From positions 1-64,000 of the forward strand of contig CAXGWC010000003.1 in assembly GCA_964013425.1 (NCBI GenBank): DNA of 64,000 nt, written 5' to 3'. Below, in pieces: positions 44,301-53,580 of the stretch. The notes beneath the pieces are model-generated. The model worked only from the letters and a program-made list of their open reading frames with translations, searched no databases and had not been told where the DNA came from. The stretch comes from MGIIb-O5 sp002499325 (GTDB lineage: Archaea > Thermoplasmatota > Poseidoniia > Poseidoniales > Thalassarchaeaceae). Each line of letters begins with the position of its first letter. Position 1 is the stretch's first letter. The position numbers and the translations under genes are program-made.

Positions 44301-47300
44301 CTTGGTGAGAGTGGATTTCCTGATCTATCAACAATACCGCTTCCGTTACTGGACGTAAGATTTCCAGATACATCCAGGAAATCACCAGCAGTCGGGTTAG
44401 CGGTGATGGGATTAAATGATATTGAGGTCGGAGATCTGACGATAATCGTGTTGATGTAGGTGAACGAATTATGCAGAGTCTCAGTTCCATTCGATCCATT
44501 GAACACGAGCATGACTGAGATCGCCCCCAGAGGATGAGAGTGCGGGACATCGAATGAAAAATTTACGTAACCACCAGAATTGGAAGAAATCTCAGATGTC
44601 AGCCAGGTATCATGGAATTTGGCGGATACGTTCATCCCGACGATTTCTCTGTCATTGTTGGATGACTCTGCGAGCTTAGCCCCAAAGGAAACTGAGGACC
44701 CTCGGTCCACTATTGTGTTTATCAGTGGAATCCGATCAATGAATTGAACAACCCCTCTTACCAGAATCGAATCAGAACCTGTTCCTGTTAAGTAAAACGG
44801 ACTACTCCCATTTTCAACACTAACTACGACTGTCTTGAGTCCGTTTGAAACCCCGTCTCCCAATGGATCGGTCGGTACAGAAACTGAAAATGTCCCATTG
44901 GGGGAAGTCGCAAAACCGGTTACTAGCTTCTCATTAGGATCATCTAGGAAGAAAATCTCTATTGAGACTGGTCCACTAACTGTCCTATTGATGTCGAAGG
45001 AATCCATAACTTTACCTGTAACTAAGAATGACTGACCTGCAGTTACTTCGGGGAGAGGGGAGTTATCAATCCGGACGTTGCTTAAGACCTGAACTGTCAG
45101 GTTCATGTAGCTCTCGTTGGCAAGCCATCTGCCTGCATCTTGAGTTTCAAGTGAGTCGGTTAAGTCATCTGGAGCTAATATGAGTACGTCATAATAGCCA
45201 GGAGGAGCATCGCTTGGGATCGTTGACTGGAATTCAACAACACCATCATTTCCAGTGACAGAGGTATTCATTAGTTGCTGAAGAGAACCTCCCCAATCGA
45301 AGTATATTTCCACAGTGGCGTTGGACAGCCTCTCGTTACTCTCGAGATCCCTAACTGTCGCTGAAGCGGACAAATTTTCTCCTGCGACCACTATTGCACT
45401 AGTATTCGCAGATTGGACATCGAACATTGTCTGTATCCCTATATCGAGGGAGTTTTCCGTAGCAGGATCGAAGAAGTAGGGTATTCCGCCAGGTGAGTTC
45501 TTTTCGAAGTCTAAGACCAGAATCGCCTGATAAACTCCAGAGCCAATCCCGCTAGGCATTGAGAATGATATGTTGTACTCTCCAGTGGTAGTATCTAACC
45601 ACTCAGATCCCAATGTGTACCTATCTGGGGGAAGGGGGTTGCCATCTGGTCCAGCAGGTAGGCTTGATGGGACATCCAAGAAGAGGGAGACTGAGGTGTT
45701 GTTACCTAACACTGAGGAATTTAGATCGGAATCGATTACTGATCCTGAGATCCATGTAGTGTTGCCCATTGGTACCCATTCGGTACCAAGATTGAAAATC
45801 GGTGAAGCCCTACCTTGTATCCTGACATCGTCAGTTGTTTGGTTAGGACCAACCCAAGTGGAACCGTTGTAGCTCAGTACCCACGGATAGTCACCTGCAG
45901 GAGTTGAGAGCGATGGAGACCAAGAGGGTACTATTTTGGGAACATCTGGGTCGGAGATATTCCAAACTTCGGTGTCATTGACCGAAAGGGAGAAGAGGCC
46001 TGGGAAGGTAGTGATTTCTGCTCCAGTGTGATCGGACAGAGAGACTAAAATGTCTGATGTGGTTCCTTTTGCGGCTGGAATCATTGTGTAATTGAATACG
46101 ATGTAGCTCTTTATGCCATGTTGGTCAACTACCGTGGTTTCATCCTTTGCGAAAAGCTGATCGGCCAGATATTGATACCTAATTTCAACAAGTCCTGCGG
46201 GAATAGGGACATCAGAATCTAGGAAAGTCCAATTTACGGCGAATTGTCCAGGATTAGAGAGCCAGTCACTATCGTTCAGATACCAGGAATTGAGGGTTTG
46301 GAAAGGAGCATTAGTCCCAGATCTCCTCATTTGTAATGTCAGGGTCCCATTCAGAGACTCTGGTATCTCAGATTTGCTGAGAGCGGTGCCATTGAGATAA
46401 ATTCTATTATTAATCTCTAGTATTGTATTGTTCAATCCCTGACCTTCCAGTGAAATGGTTAGGTTTGGAGCCTGAGTGAGATTCAGATTGATTGTTTCTG
46501 AGTACGGCCTGATGTGGAAAACAGGACCTGATGCATTGTTCAGATCGAACTGATGCCAACCTGTGTAATCAAGTGTGGCCGGAATAAGCCCTTCTTGCTC
46601 GCTTTCATTGATAGACACTGAGAACTCGAAATATCCCCCCGGTCCGATACTGGATATCAGACTAACTGGGCCATCTTGTGAGGTAGTATAGTTCATCAGT
46701 ATCTGCATACTATCAATTGATGAAATATCGTTGTAAGGGACATTCTCAAGAGAAACTGATCCAGTAATGGTGGTATTGACACCTATTCCTATTTTTGGCT
46801 CTGTGAGTGGTTGAGGCTCACTTAAGGATAGTGTAATATCATCGGTAACGTTTACGTTCCATCCCGAGAAAATACCTTGGGTGCCCACATAATCAAGTGT
46901 CTTAGTCATTATGACCAATGAGGAATTGCCTGGATTAACTGCTTCATTGGGCATTCCCGTGATGTTGAATGAGCCATTGGAGTCAGTTACAGCCGTGCCT
47001 ACCAGATGCTGGGAAACTGCCGCCAAGCCTGGAATTTGATTGGTCATATTTGATTCGACGAGATACATATCAACTCCTACTCCTGCGACGGACGTCTGAT
47101 TATCTGTGAACCTTAGAGTGCCGTTCATCCATATCGACTGGCCAGATAGGTCTCTGTCCAACCACAGTGGGCCCCAAGACTCGTCGGTTACCTCAACTAG
47201 TGACATTGCCGGACAAGCCTCGAATGGAATCCATCCCAAATCTGCATTTCCAAGATTTTGATTGGTTTGTAAGTGAACCTCTACCCACGAAGTAAAGTCT

Positions 47301-50300
47301 TTTCCATAAACCTCGAAAGCTTCACCGTTCCAATAACCTCCGGAGAATCCTGTTACCTTCCTAACAGGTATATCTGCAGTTCTTAGCATGACGGCAAAGA
47401 GCGAAGTGAATTGGTCACAGCTTCCCTCAAATGAATTATTGAGAATCCAATATGCCATATCCGATTCTTCTTCTAAACCAGAAGGAACACTTGTTCCATT
47501 GTTATTTCTCAGAAATGTAATGGTATCATTACCTTCTGATATGAAGTCAGCTATGGCAGAAACTTTATCCCAAGCCGATAAAGCTCCGGAGTCATTGATT
47601 ACAGATTGTGTTATTCCAGAGACGAGCTCATTCATATTGCCCCTTGAGGTGAAGAACGGGGGAAGATCAGTGGCATAATCAGTTCCCGTAAACACGGTAG
47701 AGTTGTCCCTAATCGCCTGAGTGATATTTACTTGTGGAGTGGTGATAAACATTGTATCAATTGAAGAACCATCTACAATTATATCCCTTGTGAAATTAGA
47801 AAAATTCAACCCTGCTGTTGGATCAGTCCAGCCTGTGAAATTTACAGTATTGTGAGGCAGGATAAGCTCCTCTCCGATATCAGCCACTCCCGCACCTCTG
47901 TAACTAATCTCCCAGCCCATTAGGGTCGAGTTATCCCAGAATTGCTGGTCTGAGACCCCTTGTGTTGTAGAGAATCCGGGTACCATTTCAGTATTGCCTA
48001 CAAGAGAGGTATTCACGCCCCATGATATCCCAGTGTATTGATCATAGGTGTGCCATCTCCAGTAGATTTTATTCTCAGGATTTAGTATCGATGATTGATT
48101 TGTGGCATAGAGGTATATGGAATTAGGAGAAATATCGTCCGACGGGTCCCATGGATTGTTCGGAGAGTCTTCACATAGGCCGTCCCAGTAGTCCGAGGTA
48201 CACTCCTGTCCGTCTGGGATGCCCCCTCCGTCAGTATCTGGATCTCTCCAGTCAGTTCCAGTTGAGTTTTCGATTGTATCTGGGATTCCATCTCCGTCTG
48301 TGTCGACAGGATTTCTATCATCATTGGGGTTATCTTGAGGATTTGTACCGTCAATATATTCCTGGAAATCTGTCACTCCTCCATTATCGGTATCTGACAA
48401 ATTCCAAAGGGTGAAGTAAGTATCGTTAGTGAAGTTCCCCCCCATGCCAGGAAAGGATACTATGCAACCTGTTGTATTTTCGAAGTAATTATTCAACCCA
48501 TCACCATCGGAGTCTAGTAGGTTTTCACACGGGTCAAGAGGGTCAGTACCATTCAGAATTTCATCTAAATCTTCTACTCCATCCGAATCGGTATCCACAA
48601 GATTAGGATTTGTGGGGAATCCCCATGTTGACAGATACTCCTCCCAATCGGCGAGTCCGTCTCCATCTGAATCGGAGTAGTCATCGTCACAAATTGGATC
48701 ATTAACTGCCCCTACAGTAGCATCCCAACACCACGAGAAGTTGGTGAAGAGGACTGTGGATGTGTTGGCCGGCAGGTCTACGTTAACGCTTCTTAGTACG
48801 TCTGAATCTATGCTTTCATATCGAAACTCCAACAGAGTCCCATTCGAAAGAACATAATATGCCATAGGGGCATCTGTCTGTCTCCAATCTAAAGGTGATT
48901 GATCTAATTGAGAAGTCGAGTTGAGAGTTAAGGAAGATGTGACTGAGTCCCAGCCAATTATTTGGAGTGTAAGTTCCTCTTCTGATAAGCAGGGATCAGA
49001 GTTGTGGAAAGGTAGAATTTCATCACCATCAGATACCCCCCCACCATCTGTGTCGAAAACGTTCCAGAGTGTGCATGTCATGTTCTCCTCCCAATTCTGA
49101 ATACCATCGCCATCAAAGTCTCCTGCATCCTCTATCCTAGTTGGATCGGTTTCATTCATATCCACTATGCCATTGCCATTGAGATCCTCCTCCCCATCAT
49201 CGAATTGATCCCCGTCTGTATTGTTGTTTCTAGGGTCACTAGCTTGTGGTGGATCTCCGTACTGGCCATTGACCTCGACTCCATCTTCGATGCCATCGGA
49301 ATCAGTATCAACAGAGGTAGGGTCTGTCAGGAGAATTAATGCCTCATACGAGTCATTTAGACCGTCTCCGTCTGTATCGTTTGATTGCGGGTCAGTGGAT
49401 GTAATACCATCTACCTCGGCAGTTAGAAATTGACATCCCCCTGGGCCCAGTGACAATACTGGATTACAAGGCGATTCGGTTGCAGTCATGGCTAGTGGGC
49501 CGGGTCTGAAATACTGCGTAGGAGGAGTCGTAGAGCCATTTCTGGTCCCCCATGCCGGATTGACATATTCCTTAAGGTTGATCAGTCCATCTCCATCCGG
49601 ATCTCCAAATGTACCATCCATATTACTGTTAGATGTCGGATCTAATCCATTAGCGGCTTCCCATCCGTCGGGCATTCCATCCCCGTCGGTGTCCCATCCA
49701 TCTGGGTCCTCATCGGCGATACCATCACCGTCATCATCATCACTAGAGCAGTTGGCATCACCATCGCCATCTCCGTCGAAGTTATCCACCATTCCATCCT
49801 TATCATCGTCAAATGTGTTGAAGCAAATATTTCCTCTTGGATCTTCATCTGCACCATCAGAATTTAGACCTTGAATGAGTTGCATGGCACTTTCTTCATC
49901 CCAATCCCTGACTGGAACGGTTCCGTTCCACCATACCCCGTTATCTAGCACGTTTGGAGTAGATGTCAAATCCCAACCAGAGGGCATAGAATATTGATAC
50001 TCATTGAGATTGGTAAATGCATCCCCATCTGGATCTCCGGTAGATCCGTTGTCCCCGTTCTGAGATAGAGGATTTAGTCCATACTGCCACTCCCACCCGT
50101 CTGGAAGTCCGTCATTATCTGAGTCCCAGTCTTGAGGTTGTGTATTGATGTAGAATTCGAGACCGTATGATAGTCCGTCTCCATCCTGATCTGAAGACGC
50201 TAAAGCCTCCCAAGCACTGAACTCCAACGCTGAGTACGAAGAAAGTAGCATTAAGAGCGAGAATGTAATTGCTGAGCGGTGTTTTCTGTTCGACTTCGTG

Positions 50301-50329
50301 TCTTTTGAAAGATTCACAATAGAGCCCAC
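41369..50329 (-). CDS. Giant surface protein: Ca-binding repeats, transglutaminase-like domain, Ig-like stalk, anchor and DUF4129-like tail
   Basis: The 2986-residue protein is the longest here. GTG at 50329 has a Shine-Dalgarno GAGGTGA 5 bases upstream; GTG at 50338 is possible. After a signal peptide come thrombospondin type 3-like Asp repeats (DSDNDGLPDGWE and similar) over most of the first 750 residues. A transglutaminase-like domain follows, with Cys at about 971 (GSCDQFTSLFAVMLR), His at about 1019 (WVEVHL) and Asp at about 1031 (ADLGW), in the order of the papain-like triad. A stalk of some ten or more Ig-like repeats, each with VxGxVxD starts and NGxFxxxxxVPxDxPxG ends, leads to a membrane helix at about 2836-2860. 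The last 125 residues resemble DUF4129 (LRRDFETVREFEMAIR). Possibly a surface cross-linking or peptide-cleaving enzyme on a stalk. Confidence 0.88.
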   Translation of the reverse strand: MGSIVNLSKDTKSNRKHRSAITFSLLMLLSSYSALEFSAWEALASSDQDGDGLSYGLEFYINTQPQDWDSDNDGLPDGWEWQYGLNPLSQNGDNGSTGDPDGDAFTNLNEYQYSMPSGWDLTSTPNVLDNGVWWNGTVPVRDWDEESAMQLIQGLNSDGADEDPRGNICFNTFDDDKDGMVDNFDGDGDGDANCSSDDDDGDGIADEDPDGWDTDGDGMPDGWEAANGLDPTSNSNMDGTFGDPDGDGLINLKEYVNPAWGTRNGSTTPPTQYFRPGPLAMTATESPCNPVLSLGPGGCQFLTAEVDGITSTDPQSNDTDGDGLNDSYEALILLTDPTSVDTDSDGIEDGVEVNGQYGDPPQASDPRNNNTDGDQFDDGEEDLNGNGIVDMNETDPTRIEDAGDFDGDGIQNWEENMTCTLWNVFDTDGGGVSDGDEILPFHNSDPCLSEEELTLQIIGWDSVTSSLTLNSTSQLDQSPLDWRQTDAPMAYYVLSNGTLLEFRYESIDSDVLRSVNVDLPANTSTVLFTNFSWCWDATVGAVNDPICDDDYSDSDGDGLADWEEYLSTWGFPTNPNLVDTDSDGVEDLDEILNGTDPLDPCENLLDSDGDGLNNYFENTTGCIVSFPGMGGNFTNDTYFTLWNLSDTDNGGVTDFQEYIDGTNPQDNPNDDRNPVDTDGDGIPDTIENSTGTDWRDPDTDGGGIPDGQECTSDYWDGLCEDSPNNPWDPSDDISPNSIYLYATNQSSILNPENKIYWRWHTYDQYTGISWGVNTSLVGNTEMVPGFSTTQGVSDQQFWDNSTLMGWEISYRGAGVADIGEELILPHNTVNFTGWTDPTAGLNFSNFTRDIIVDGSSIDTMFITTPQVNITQAIRDNSTVFTGTDYATDLPPFFTSRGNMNELVSGITQSVINDSGALSAWDKVSAIADFISEGNDTITFLRNNNGTSVPSGLEEESDMAYWILNNSFEGSCDQFTSLFAVMLRTADIPVRKVTGFSGGYWNGEAFEVYGKDFTSWVEVHLQTNQNLGNADLGWIPFEACPAMSLVEVTDESWGPLWLDRDLSGQSIWMNGTLRFTDNQTSVAGVGVDMYLVESNMTNQIPGLAAVSQHLVGTAVTDSNGSFNITGMPNEAVNPGNSSLVIMTKTLDYVGTQGIFSGWNVNVTDDITLSLSEPQPLTEPKIGIGVNTTITGSVSLENVPYNDISSIDSMQILMNYTTSQDGPVSLISSIGPGGYFEFSVSINESEQEGLIPATLDYTGWHQFDLNNASGPVFHIRPYSETINLNLTQAPNLTISLEGQGLNNTILEINNRIYLNGTALSKSEIPESLNGTLTLQMRRSGTNAPFQTLNSWYLNDSDWLSNPGQFAVNWTFLDSDVPIPAGLVEIRYQYLADQLFAKDETTVVDQHGIKSYIVFNYTMIPAAKGTTSDILVSLSDHTGAEITTFPGLFSLSVNDTEVWNISDPDVPKIVPSWSPSLSTPAGDYPWVLSYNGSTWVGPNQTTDDVRIQGRASPIFNLGTEWVPMGNTTWISGSVIDSDLNSSVLGNNTSVSLFLDVPSSLPAGPDGNPLPPDRYTLGSEWLDTTTGEYNISFSMPSGIGSGVYQAILVLDFEKNSPGGIPYFFDPATENSLDIGIQTMFDVQSANTSAIVVAGENLSASATVRDLESNERLSNATVEIYFDWGGSLQQLMNTSVTGNDGVVEFQSTIPSDAPPGYYDVLILAPDDLTDSLETQDAGRWLANESYMNLTVQVLSNVRIDNSPLPEVTAGQSFLVTGKVMDSFDINRTVSGPVSIEIFFLDDPNEKLVTGFATSPNGTFSVSVPTDPLGDGVSNGLKTVVVSVENGSSPFYLTGTGSDSILVRGVVQFIDRIPLINTIVDRGSSVSFGAKLAESSNNDREIVGMNVSAKFHDTWLTSEISSNSGGYVNFSFDVPHSHPLGAISVMLVFNGSNGTETLHNSFTYINTIIVRSPTSISFNPITANPTAGDFLDVSGNLTSSNGSGIVDRSGNPLSPSLTFLIDDVSTGFTVSGGAVDPDGSWSARIFLDMTFPRGAHNISATYTPTVNYYSSSSSNGTFDSRGFSMISIIDPTDLDPDARTIRGDPTNLNISIMDNAGENVANVEVKILVDGLETWSGFTDSNGLINTNLSTDPNRDPGPMTVTAVFDGINGTTGLSGDQTWTRIIILAPTVIEVSNISGSAVAGERVVFSGTLLDERGLPLVEDGSPKGGVVHLHIDGIDVGPQYIDVSNSTSGAWQITYDLPLDMDYGQHTFSIEFLGGFTWVDPMGQGDSLNPEYYLSSITTSPFNVTQTSQVVLTTPQGEIDRNELLLIEGILTDGAGRPLPNRTLDAYMNGQMLTSLSVDGNGSFSLFFPVPSDMPLGPREVMLLFQGEEFILGSNSTTIFTVFSPTTLTVENPTPVAVGDVLNLRGDVRDNLPDGWLSNHSLQIFVDGILIGTTVTEEDGSWHLSWVVSEFLDVGVHPVTVISPDQGYYRQTSVETNLTIAYHTTITLNVENSVATRGGSWNFSGRLYDSDTPGTPGLENREVSFLLDGIEILVVTTGVDGTFSFTHELGYSISRGDHLVSVHFYGEELYLSDSTNTTVFSRADINVEILLISDEVVRSDETRPIRVRGRVLEIGGDGNTMEEMEMSLLWEGSLEPNAIISWDQATGQFLITSNAKTYMPPGNSIFTIDVEPDAERFLNGASVEFDLQILVSVDFVFIPDGIFIERGQSKISGKINVTASDDNRAPPVEGVSITARLTNDTDTLFTVVGMTDVNGIFDYQFESFHDDHSFWDRDFWGELKIEFSSDSDIIDPVNATQLAQFSEVSINYQAEASDSLLRPAIISVLLVAFMIGVSALVVTIRNRKKAAIDELAGVFSYTAELLAAGDEVREAIFNCYEGLCKILMSRGFLRRDFETVREFEMAIRSALPISEQALLSLDRIFEEARYSSHVLGNQHRESAQMALNSVLQEIDQLEDVPSRSKGKIIED

Positions 50330-50407
50330 GCTACTCACCTCTTACCTAGGGCGGAAAGTAGGGCTCTTAAGAGGAATGGAGCGTCGTTCGGACGTTGCCT
50401 CAAACTA

Positions 50408-53353
50408 TTAGACGAGTTCAATGTCGTCATCGTCGTAGACATCTTCCTCATCTTCTTCTTCCTCTTCCAGAGAAACAACCGGCGCGGGTATGTCATCAAC
50501 TTCCTCTGAGTCATCTTCTGAGTCATCGGAAATAGCGTTCAAATAAGCCATGTGAGATTTCCATCTTCGACGATTCAATGCTGATTGGGTGCCGGCAATA
50601 AGAAGCATAATGCCGATGATACCAACTACATATGTTGAAAGTCTTGGATGAGTGAACTCATTCACTAGACGTTCTATCAGGGAGTCGATGCCAACGGTCA
50701 TTACAACCGTTGCCCTAGCAGTAGAATCATCAGGCCAGCTTTGGTCGGTATCGAAGGGCGTTGCACTAACCATTATCCTAGAGGAGTCGCCATTGTTGGA
50801 AGACACCGGGACAGTGACCTCTAGGACGAAGGTTACCTCATCAAAGGCCTCCAGGACAACTAGAACTGATCCGGAAGGACCGTCGATCTCTACACTCCAT
50901 GAAGAGGAGTCAGATTCGGCCTCGAGAAGAATCGTAAGCGGACTATTTCCAAGATTCTTCACTTTCATCTGAATTTCTACTGTGTCTCCTGGAGATAATA
51001 GCCTATTTGGAGAAACCTGTACGATTTCTAGTGTTGGCTCATCAGAGTCTATTTCGAACACCATCGGGAGATCAAAATATCTTGGGTCTTCGTCAGGGGT
51101 GTCTTCTACAACCCTTAGATATACGGTATGATTCCCGAACTCGACCTGGCTAGTGAGGGTGATGGTCACAAAAACTTCGGTATCATCACCGGGTGCTAGA
51201 GAGACTCTTGGAACAGCATTCCCAGAGTCATCCTCTATTCTGAACTGCCATTGCCCATATGCCGCATTCCTGTCTTTGTTCTCTTCTAATGAGGCTGGAT
51301 TCTGGATCCTCCACCATGTAGCGGACTCCCCCGATGTCATTGTATTTGTGATTTTAGCCCTCAGGGAGACTTCAGCATTTCCGGAGCCAGGGGAACAGAG
51401 AGATACTGTAATGTGCCCAAGTGGGGAGCCATCGCAGTCATAGGAAACCTCCGCCCTGATTCCGAATGTCCTCTGAATTGTGAATTCGATTGTAGAGGAC
51501 AGGTTACTCTGGCCGGTGCTGACTACTTCTAATTCGACAGTACCTATATCTGGGTCCAGTCTATCGGAGGAAGGTTTGATGAGGATTCTGAGGGTTTGTG
51601 TCTCATGTCTGTCGAGGAGAGCGGTGTGAAAAGTCCCATCACCATCGTCCTCTAGAATTCTCTCGCCCGTGTCATTGTCATAAACCTGAATTATGGCTTT
51701 AGCCCTTTGAAGAACGTCAATCTTGAACTCATCTGCATCAAAACCAGTATTGAAAATCTCCATCAAGAAGGGAGTAAATTGGTCATAGTCAACATAGCTG
51801 TTTGCAGAAGCATCGAAGTCGTCTGGCCTTGAAGAATTAGCTACAGCAACCTCATGATCTTCGGACCATATCGAAACTTGTGGAGGTTGGAAAACATCCA
51901 TCTTCTTCAGGTCCAGTTGTAATGTGTCTTGATGAACTACCTGCAACACACCATCTACCTCTGCCTCAGCTACAGCCCTGATATCAATCGAGCCTGGAGC
52001 ACCAGTGAGATCTTCAGGGGCGGTCAAGGTAAGGATTGGATTGAGGATGTCACCTCCAGAGTTTAACGTGTATCCTCCAGGAGAGTCGAACTCTATTAGC
52101 CACGAACTAGGGAAATTTGTCAATACTTCTAGCTCTACATCCATTGATTTGGTCGAGTCCCCCCTGTGTACCATCTGGAGGGAGATAGGGGTTGTCTGCT
52201 CGGGGGCTATGTATTCGGTTGACCTATCTTGCCGGTGATTTAGTGCAACCCCCCACTGCTCCATATTTACAGGCTCATGCTCTACTATCACGCTGTTTCC
52301 CTGAATATCAGATACTTCGAGCTCGACTGAGTATTCGCCTGAAGGAATCCCACTAGGGTATGACCATAGATACTCTCCGAAAATACCTTGGCTTGTGTCC
52401 TCAATATCCTCATCATCCTCGTCAATAACATGATCAATTCTGTATATGCCATTGGGGTCCCTCATCAACAATCTTACCGAGTCGACATCATATCTCCCGA
52501 AGCTACTTTTAACATCGAATGAGAATTGCATTACCCTCTCCGAGAGGACATCATTAGGATACCAATCCAACTCGGCCCCTTCTGCTAGCTCCGCTCCCTC
52601 TCTTTGTAGCAGAACCAAGCTGTTAGCGATCGCATTGGCTTCAATTTCCAGAGTACTGAATCTTTCATCACCATCAATTTCGTTCCATGCGACTTCTGCT
52701 TCACAGCTCGATGAACCTCCCCATGGACTTCCACCTCCACTATCGCATCCTGACATGTCAGCATCGATTATTAATTCCAAGCGTTCATCCTTGTCTATTG
52801 TGAAAGTCTCATCACTACCAATATCGATTTCAAATGTCTCATGATCGAAGCTACAACTTTGAGTCAGTCCGGGATTGCATGCTTCTGAAGACCAAGATGC
52901 CGATCCAACCTGAGATCCAGATGCTTTTAGTGTGAGAGTCCAGTCAACACTAGCGGTATCGGGACCTGTAGATCTCAGAAATATCCCGATTGGCAGATAA
53001 TACGAGCCAGAGCCCGAGCCGTGATTGGGCCTACCTGCTATCTCGAGACTGGAGAGCATCGGACTGGTCCTGAATTCGATGCTACTACTTAATGCGCTCA
53101 TGGACTCCTGTCCCCCGGACTCGGGAACTTGTGTGGTGATGTATCCATCTCCCCCTGCAGATGAATTCTGAGATGCGATATACATCGTATAGAGGTTCAT
53201 CTGAACATCGCTATTAGAATTGAAATTTGTGGTTTCGTTTAGCTCACTATTGGAAACTGTAGAGGCTCCATATGGAATGAGAAGGACCAAGCAAAGAACC
53301 AGTGCCATAGCTCTGCTCTTACGAACGTAGTTCGCTGTACTTCTCCCTTGCAC
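50408..53353 (-). CDS. Large surface protein with Ig-like modules, C-terminal anchor and acidic tail
   Basis: The 981-residue protein is read from a GTG at 53353: an upstream TTTAACG box at 53377-53383 is placed for a leaderless start there; TTG at 53371 and ATG at 53308 are alternatives. A basic n-region (VRKSRA) precedes a signal peptide (MALVLCLVLLIPYGAS). The body is beta-rich, with several modules of the NEW3/Ig type marked by NLGNSPLTI, NTGFDADEF and SGEYSVELEV, and Cys pairs in its first third that could form disulfides. One membrane helix at about 906-926 is followed by a 52-residue cytosolic tail whose end is a run of Glu and Asp. It precedes the transglutaminase giant by 78 bases in the same direction, so they are probably expressed together. 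Confidence 0.83.
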   Translation of the reverse strand: MQGRSTANYVRKSRAMALVLCLVLLIPYGASTVSNSELNETTNFNSNSDVQMNLYTMYIASQNSSAGGDGYITTQVPESGGQESMSALSSSIEFRTSPMLSSLEIAGRPNHGSGSGSYYLPIGIFLRSTGPDTASVDWTLTLKASGSQVGSASWSSEACNPGLTQSCSFDHETFEIDIGSDETFTIDKDERLELIIDADMSGCDSGGGSPWGGSSSCEAEVAWNEIDGDERFSTLEIEANAIANSLVLLQREGAELAEGAELDWYPNDVLSERVMQFSFDVKSSFGRYDVDSVRLLMRDPNGIYRIDHVIDEDDEDIEDTSQGIFGEYLWSYPSGIPSGEYSVELEVSDIQGNSVIVEHEPVNMEQWGVALNHRQDRSTEYIAPEQTTPISLQMVHRGDSTKSMDVELEVLTNFPSSWLIEFDSPGGYTLNSGGDILNPILTLTAPEDLTGAPGSIDIRAVAEAEVDGVLQVVHQDTLQLDLKKMDVFQPPQVSIWSEDHEVAVANSSRPDDFDASANSYVDYDQFTPFLMEIFNTGFDADEFKIDVLQRAKAIIQVYDNDTGERILEDDGDGTFHTALLDRHETQTLRILIKPSSDRLDPDIGTVELEVVSTGQSNLSSTIEFTIQRTFGIRAEVSYDCDGSPLGHITVSLCSPGSGNAEVSLRAKITNTMTSGESATWWRIQNPASLEENKDRNAAYGQWQFRIEDDSGNAVPRVSLAPGDDTEVFVTITLTSQVEFGNHTVYLRVVEDTPDEDPRYFDLPMVFEIDSDEPTLEIVQVSPNRLLSPGDTVEIQMKVKNLGNSPLTILLEAESDSSSWSVEIDGPSGSVLVVLEAFDEVTFVLEVTVPVSSNNGDSSRIMVSATPFDTDQSWPDDSTARATVVMTVGIDSLIERLVNEFTHPRLSTYVVGIIGIMLLIAGTQSALNRRRWKSHMAYLNAISDDSEDDSEEVDDIPAPVVSLEEEEEDEEDVYDDDDIELV

Positions 53354-53376
53354 GATTAAGCGCCCACACAAGTGGC

Positions 53377-53383
53377 GTTAAAG
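53377..53383 (-). promoter_or_regulatory. TATA-like element of the surface-protein pair
   Basis: TTTAACG on the minus strand, 24-30 bases before the GTG at 53353. This is the main evidence for choosing that start codon. Sequence match to the archaeal TATA consensus is only moderate. Confidence 0.4.
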
Positions 53384-53494
53384 CGTTCGTGCGCCTTGGG
53401 CTGCTGATACGTCAATTATGGGGGTCGGCAATATGACTCATTTCGAGGCCTAGAAGCGCTCGATTCAAGGAGTATGACCTCTTCCTATTAACCT

Positions 53495-53580
53495 GCAGAG
53501 GTACCCGAGCTGGTCAAAGGGGCCGGACTTAAGCTCCGGTGCATAGTGCTTCGCAGGTTCAAATCCTGCCCTCTGCACCA
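53495..53580 (+). tRNA. tRNA-Leu (anticodon UAA)
   Basis: Acceptor GCAGAGG pairs with CCTCTGC; anticodon arm CCGGA-CTTAAGC-TCCGG has anticodon TAA reading UUA and UUG. A long variable arm follows; T arm GCAGG-TTCAAAT-CCTGC. Discriminator A at 53577, with CCA encoded at 53578-53580. No intron. The folB stop codon starts at the next base on the other strand. Confidence 0.96.

Noticed and set aside
47388..49874. Several Ser/Pro-rich plus-strand frames of 70-130 codons opposite the giant gene
   Set aside because: They are antisense to repetitive Asp/Gly/Asn codons, lack promoters or ribosome sites, and match nothing recognisable.
41369..50329. Tandem repeats considered as possible CRISPR or DNA satellite repeats
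   Set aside because: The repeats are at protein level (Asp-rich and Ig-like units) and differ strongly in DNA; there are no uniform repeats and spacers.
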